This document shows positions 61,267-64,000 of a stretch of 64,000 nt of DNA, in pieces. The notes beneath the pieces are model-generated. The model had not been told where the DNA came from, did not search any database, and worked only from the letters and a program-made list of their open reading frames with translations. The first letter of the stretch is position 1. Each line of letters begins with the position of its first letter. Source of the stretch: Capnocytophaga sp. oral taxon 878 (GTDB lineage Bacteria; Bacteroidota; Bacteroidia; Flavobacteriales; Flavobacteriaceae); the NCBI RefSeq assembly GCF_002999135.1, contig NZ_CP027229.1, positions 682,001 through 746,000 of the forward strand, in the 5' to 3' direction. The position numbers were made by a program, and so were the translations under genes.

Positions 61267-64000
61267 TTAGAAAGTGAGTGTTAATCCCATTGATACCGTG
61301 CGTATTGGGCTATATACTGCATAGTCATTACTACCGGCTAAACTAGTACGAGGGTCTAAGCCCTTGCGGTGGCTCCACAAATACACATTATCAGCCGTAA
61401 GGTAGTAGCGCAGCTTAGTAAGCCCTAATTTCTCTACCATCTGGTGCGTGAAAGTATACCCCAAACTTATATTGCGCAGCGATAGATAGTCTGACGATAC
61501 CATAAAGCGGTCAGAAAGATTAAGCATCTTCTGATTAGCAAATTCAAGACGCGGAATGTCTGAGGTGGTATTCTCGGGCGTCCAACGATTGCGAATGTCA
61601 GTATGCCAAGTTCTACCCAAGTCGCCTGAATGCATCAGTCCAGCGTACTGATAGTCGTAGAATTTACCACCCAACTGGTAAGAAAACTGTACTGCAAGGT
61701 CAAAATTATAAGCACTAAGAGTGGTACCAAAGCCCCCTTGTAAGTCAGGAATAGAAGTGCCTGCATATTGCTTGCTCGAACTATCGTAATCTGCACTGCC
61801 TTTCAGCTCATATTCGCCCGTAGTAGCATTTTTTACATAGAACTGGGCATCGCCATTGGTAGGATTTACGCCTCCCCATTTCACCAAATAAAAATCGTAT
61901 ATACTGCCTCCCTCTTTCAGTGTTTGATAGCCGCGTGTTAGTCCTTTTTCACGTAATTCTCCAGGTAGGCGAGTTATTTCATTCTTGTAGTGCAAGCCGT
62001 TTATTGATACTGTCCACTGTACTTTATCTGTTTGCACAGGGGTCACTCCTAACGAAAACTCTACCCCTTTATTTACCATATTGGCTACGTTGCGCGGTTC
62101 TGAACTAAAGCCCGTAGAAGCAGGTAACGGCATATTGAATAACAAATCTTTAGTTTTCTTTACAAAGTAGTCAGCCTCTAAGGTGAGTCTGTTTCTAAAG
62201 AAACCTAATTCTATCCCTGCATTGAGGTTGCCACTCTCTTCCCAAGTGATATTGCGATTACCTTTATAGCTAGCTACAAGCCCTGGTGTATTGCCATTAG
62301 TACTCACACTGTAGAGGGTCATATAAGGCACGTACGAACGTCCTCCCCCTGGTAAGTAAAGCTCGTCATTCCCCTGCACTCCATAGCTCAATTTAAGTTT
62401 TACCAAATCTACAAAATCTACTTTTTCTAAGAACTTCTCTTCGCTTAGCAACCACGAGGCTCCTACCGACCAGAAAGTACCCCAACGATTTTCGGGTGCA
62501 AATACTGACGAGCCATCACGGCGCAAACTAGCTGAAAGGTAATACTTTTGCTGATAGTTAGCATTTAGCTGACCAAAATAGCCTTCTACAAAGTAACGCC
62601 GAGTATATGAGGTGAGTGAACTGAGCACCGCAGCATTGTTAAACTCGCTATTGCGGGGGTCTACAAAGTTCTTCTTGCTACCTTCTATAGTACCGAAACG
62701 CTTCTGATAGCTTTCGTGCCCAAAAAGAGCTTCTATACCATAGTTATCCCAGTTTTTGCTATAGCGCAATAATTGGTTAAAGGTCATTACTATATTATCA
62801 GATTTATACTTACTTGATGCCCCCCCATAGTTCTTACCTGCACCACCTAAAGGAGTGGTAAAGTAATTCACATCATAGAAGTTTGCATAAAAATTACCAT
62901 TTACTGAAAAAGTGAGATTCTTATGTAGCTGTGCATCTAACGAAAGTGCCTGATTGAAATAATAATTGCGACTGTAGTTTAGGTTCTCATTTTGTGTAGC
63001 CACAGGGTTTGTATTGTCATTAAATTTTCGGGTAATTCCATAATCGTATGTACTCAAGCGATTGCCATTGGCATCGTGCTCATAGATAGGATAAATAGGC
63101 GCTATAGTACGTGTCCACGCAAAAGGGTTGTCATAACTATTGCTCTCAGTACTTCCTTGTTTTTCAGTATAAGTAATCATCGAAGAAGCATTGGCTTTTA
63201 GCCAAGAAGTAATGTCGCCCTTGTAAGCAAAACGAGTAGAATAACGGTTAAAATAACTATTCATATTATAGCCCTCATCGCCCAAATAGCCAAAAGAGAA
63301 GTAAAAACTATTGTGTTCAGTACCTTTGGTCATACTCAGGTTGTGCTCTTTGCGCACACGACTATTGAAGAGAGCCTTTTCCCATTGGTTGAAAGTAGCC
63401 GCATCAGAATATCTGATAGCTGCCGCAGGGTTGAGCTTACCGGTGGTAGGGAGTACCACCTTATCATCAGCTACGTTATAGATATTATAGCCTGCTCCCA
63501 CATTGTCTATAAGCGAGTTACTAGCATTGCTGCGCGCCAAAGCATCAGCTTGGTTTTGAGTATACAAATTTTGGTTATAAAGTGCTGACCAAAGTGTTTC
63601 GTAGTATTCGCCAGGACTGCTGATAATATCATACTCAGGGATACCGCGGTAGTTGAAGCCTAACTTATTATCTACCGAGATAGACAACCTGCCTTTCGAG
63701 CCACTTTTAGTAGTGATAAGCACCACTCCATTAGCACCACGTGCCCCATAGAGTGCCGATGAAGAAGCATCTTTTAGCACGTTCACACTCTCTATATCGC
63801 TGTTGTTAATAGCGTTAAGAGTCCCTTCAAAAGGTACCCCGTCTAAAATGATAAGCGGAGCACTCGATGCATTGATAGAACCTATCCCCCTAATGCGGAT
63901 AGACGAGCTACTGCCTGGTTGCCCTGACGAAGTTGAGATTTGCACCCCTGCTACAGCCCCTTCTAAGGTTTTAGCCACATCGGTAGTCTGTTTGGCCTGA
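61267..64000 (-). CDS. SusC/RagA-family TonB-dependent receptor, 5' end beyond the window
   Basis: About 910 residues visible; the frame is still open at the window edge (it continues upstream through QAKQTTDV), so the signal peptide, CarboxypepD-like domain and TonB box lie outside. The plug shows KTLEGAVAGVQISTSSGQPG, IRIRGIGSINASSAPLIILDGVPF, and ASSSALYGARGANGVVLITTKSG, diagnostic of SusC. The barrel ends in YSPIRTVSMGLTLTF with a C-terminal aromatic for outer-membrane assembly. Imports the ligand bound by the SusD partner using TonB energy. Confidence 0.95.
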   Translation of the reverse strand, partial: QAKQTTDVAKTLEGAVAGVQISTSSGQPGSSSSIRIRGIGSINASSAPLIILDGVPFEGTLNAINNSDIESVNVLKDASSSALYGARGANGVVLITTKSGSKGRLSISVDNKLGFNYRGIPEYDIISSPGEYYETLWSALYNQNLYTQNQADALARSNASNSLIDNVGAGYNIYNVADDKVVLPTTGKLNPAAAIRYSDAATFNQWEKALFNSRVRKEHNLSMTKGTEHNSFYFSFGYLGDEGYNMNSYFNRYSTRFAYKGDITSWLKANASSMITYTEKQGSTESNSYDNPFAWTRTIAPIYPIYEHDANGNRLSTYDYGITRKFNDNTNPVATQNENLNYSRNYYFNQALSLDAQLHKNLTFSVNGNFYANFYDVNYFTTPLGGAGKNYGGASSKYKSDNIVMTFNQLLRYSKNWDNYGIEALFGHESYQKRFGTIEGSKKNFVDPRNSEFNNAAVLSSLTSYTRRYFVEGYFGQLNANYQQKYYLSASLRRDGSSVFAPENRWGTFWSVGASWLLSEEKFLEKVDFVDLVKLKLSYGVQGNDELYLPGGGRSYVPYMTLYSVSTNGNTPGLVASYKGNRNITWEESGNLNAGIELGFFRNRLTLEADYFVKKTKDLLFNMPLPASTGFSSEPRNVANMVNKGVEFSLGVTPVQTDKVQWTVSINGLHYKNEITRLPGELREKGLTRGYQTLKEGGSIYDFYLVKWGGVNPTNGDAQFYVKNATTGEYELKGSADYDSSSKQYAGTSIPDLQGGFGTTLSAYNFDLAVQFSYQLGGKFYDYQYAGLMHSGDLGRTWHTDIRNRWTPENTTSDIPRLEFANQKMLNLSDRFMVSSDYLSLRNISLGYTFTHQMVEKLGLTKLRYYLTADNVYLWSHRKGLDPRTSLAGSNDYAVYSPIRTVSMGLTLTF

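Overview
This AT-rich window looks like the chromosome of a Flavobacteriaceae bacterium, most likely Capnocytophaga or a close relative (inference; no marker gene settles the species). The signs are a SusC/SusD pair, a lipoprotein GH29 fucosidase, and flavobacterial versions of MnmE, QueA, PurM, GuaB, RelA/SpoT and DUF349 proteins. There are almost no Shine-Dalgarno sites. Many genes have the Bacteroidetes promoter form TTTG-N19/20-TAnnTTTG. That promoter explains why several open frames appear to begin at a TTG that is really the end of the -7 box.

Layout. 1-8190: a small unknown protein, then AAA ATPase, CapA-like phosphoesterase, alpha-L-fucosidase and CPBP protease on the plus strand, converging on an RsmI-like methyltransferase; divergent from it is mnmE. 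8191-24370: an accessory island just after mnmE. Its left part is a satellite-like module of tyrosine integrase, unknown protein, helix-turn-helix protein, gpII-like Rep, small terminase and large terminase, with no capsid genes. Next come a highly structured RNA with its own promoter and T-run (about 13417-13647), a repeat lipoprotein, a membrane protein, and a DUF4236-TM-TPR gene cut by one in-frame TAG. The right part (16762-24369) is a tight five-gene operon: ATPase, HNH nuclease, a second paralogous ATPase, SIR2 protein and zinc-ribbon protein. It has the composition of an anti-phage system, and I do not recognise this arrangement. It is the best candidate here for an undescribed system.

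24370-41600: an orphan promoter, two tandem paralogous membrane proteins, then core genes (purM, SurA-like chaperone, tRNA-Pro, queA, phosphoribosyltransferase, SLC13-type transporter, cysteine desulfurase, DUF349, RdgB, ABC ATPase, glycosyltransferase, tRNA-Tyr). 41598-56270: pyrD, a degenerate Mpl-like Mur ligase beside a GH13 amylase, guaB, an MscS channel, TrkH/TrkA potassium uptake, an HNH protein, clpS, an exonuclease, relA/spoT, a TrmH-family methyltransferase and tRNA-Gly. 56390-64000 (minus strand): a HGSNAT-like acyltransferase, an MscS-family channel gene broken at three places, and SusD/SusC, the latter cut by the window end.

Noncoding signals: arrays of an 11-bp unit (NNTTCGTTTAT) lie upstream of purM, guaB and clpS, with a two-unit relative inside the island. 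purM and guaB also share a nearly identical 30-bp promoter. A 21-bp phased repeat precedes the HNH gene at 50476.
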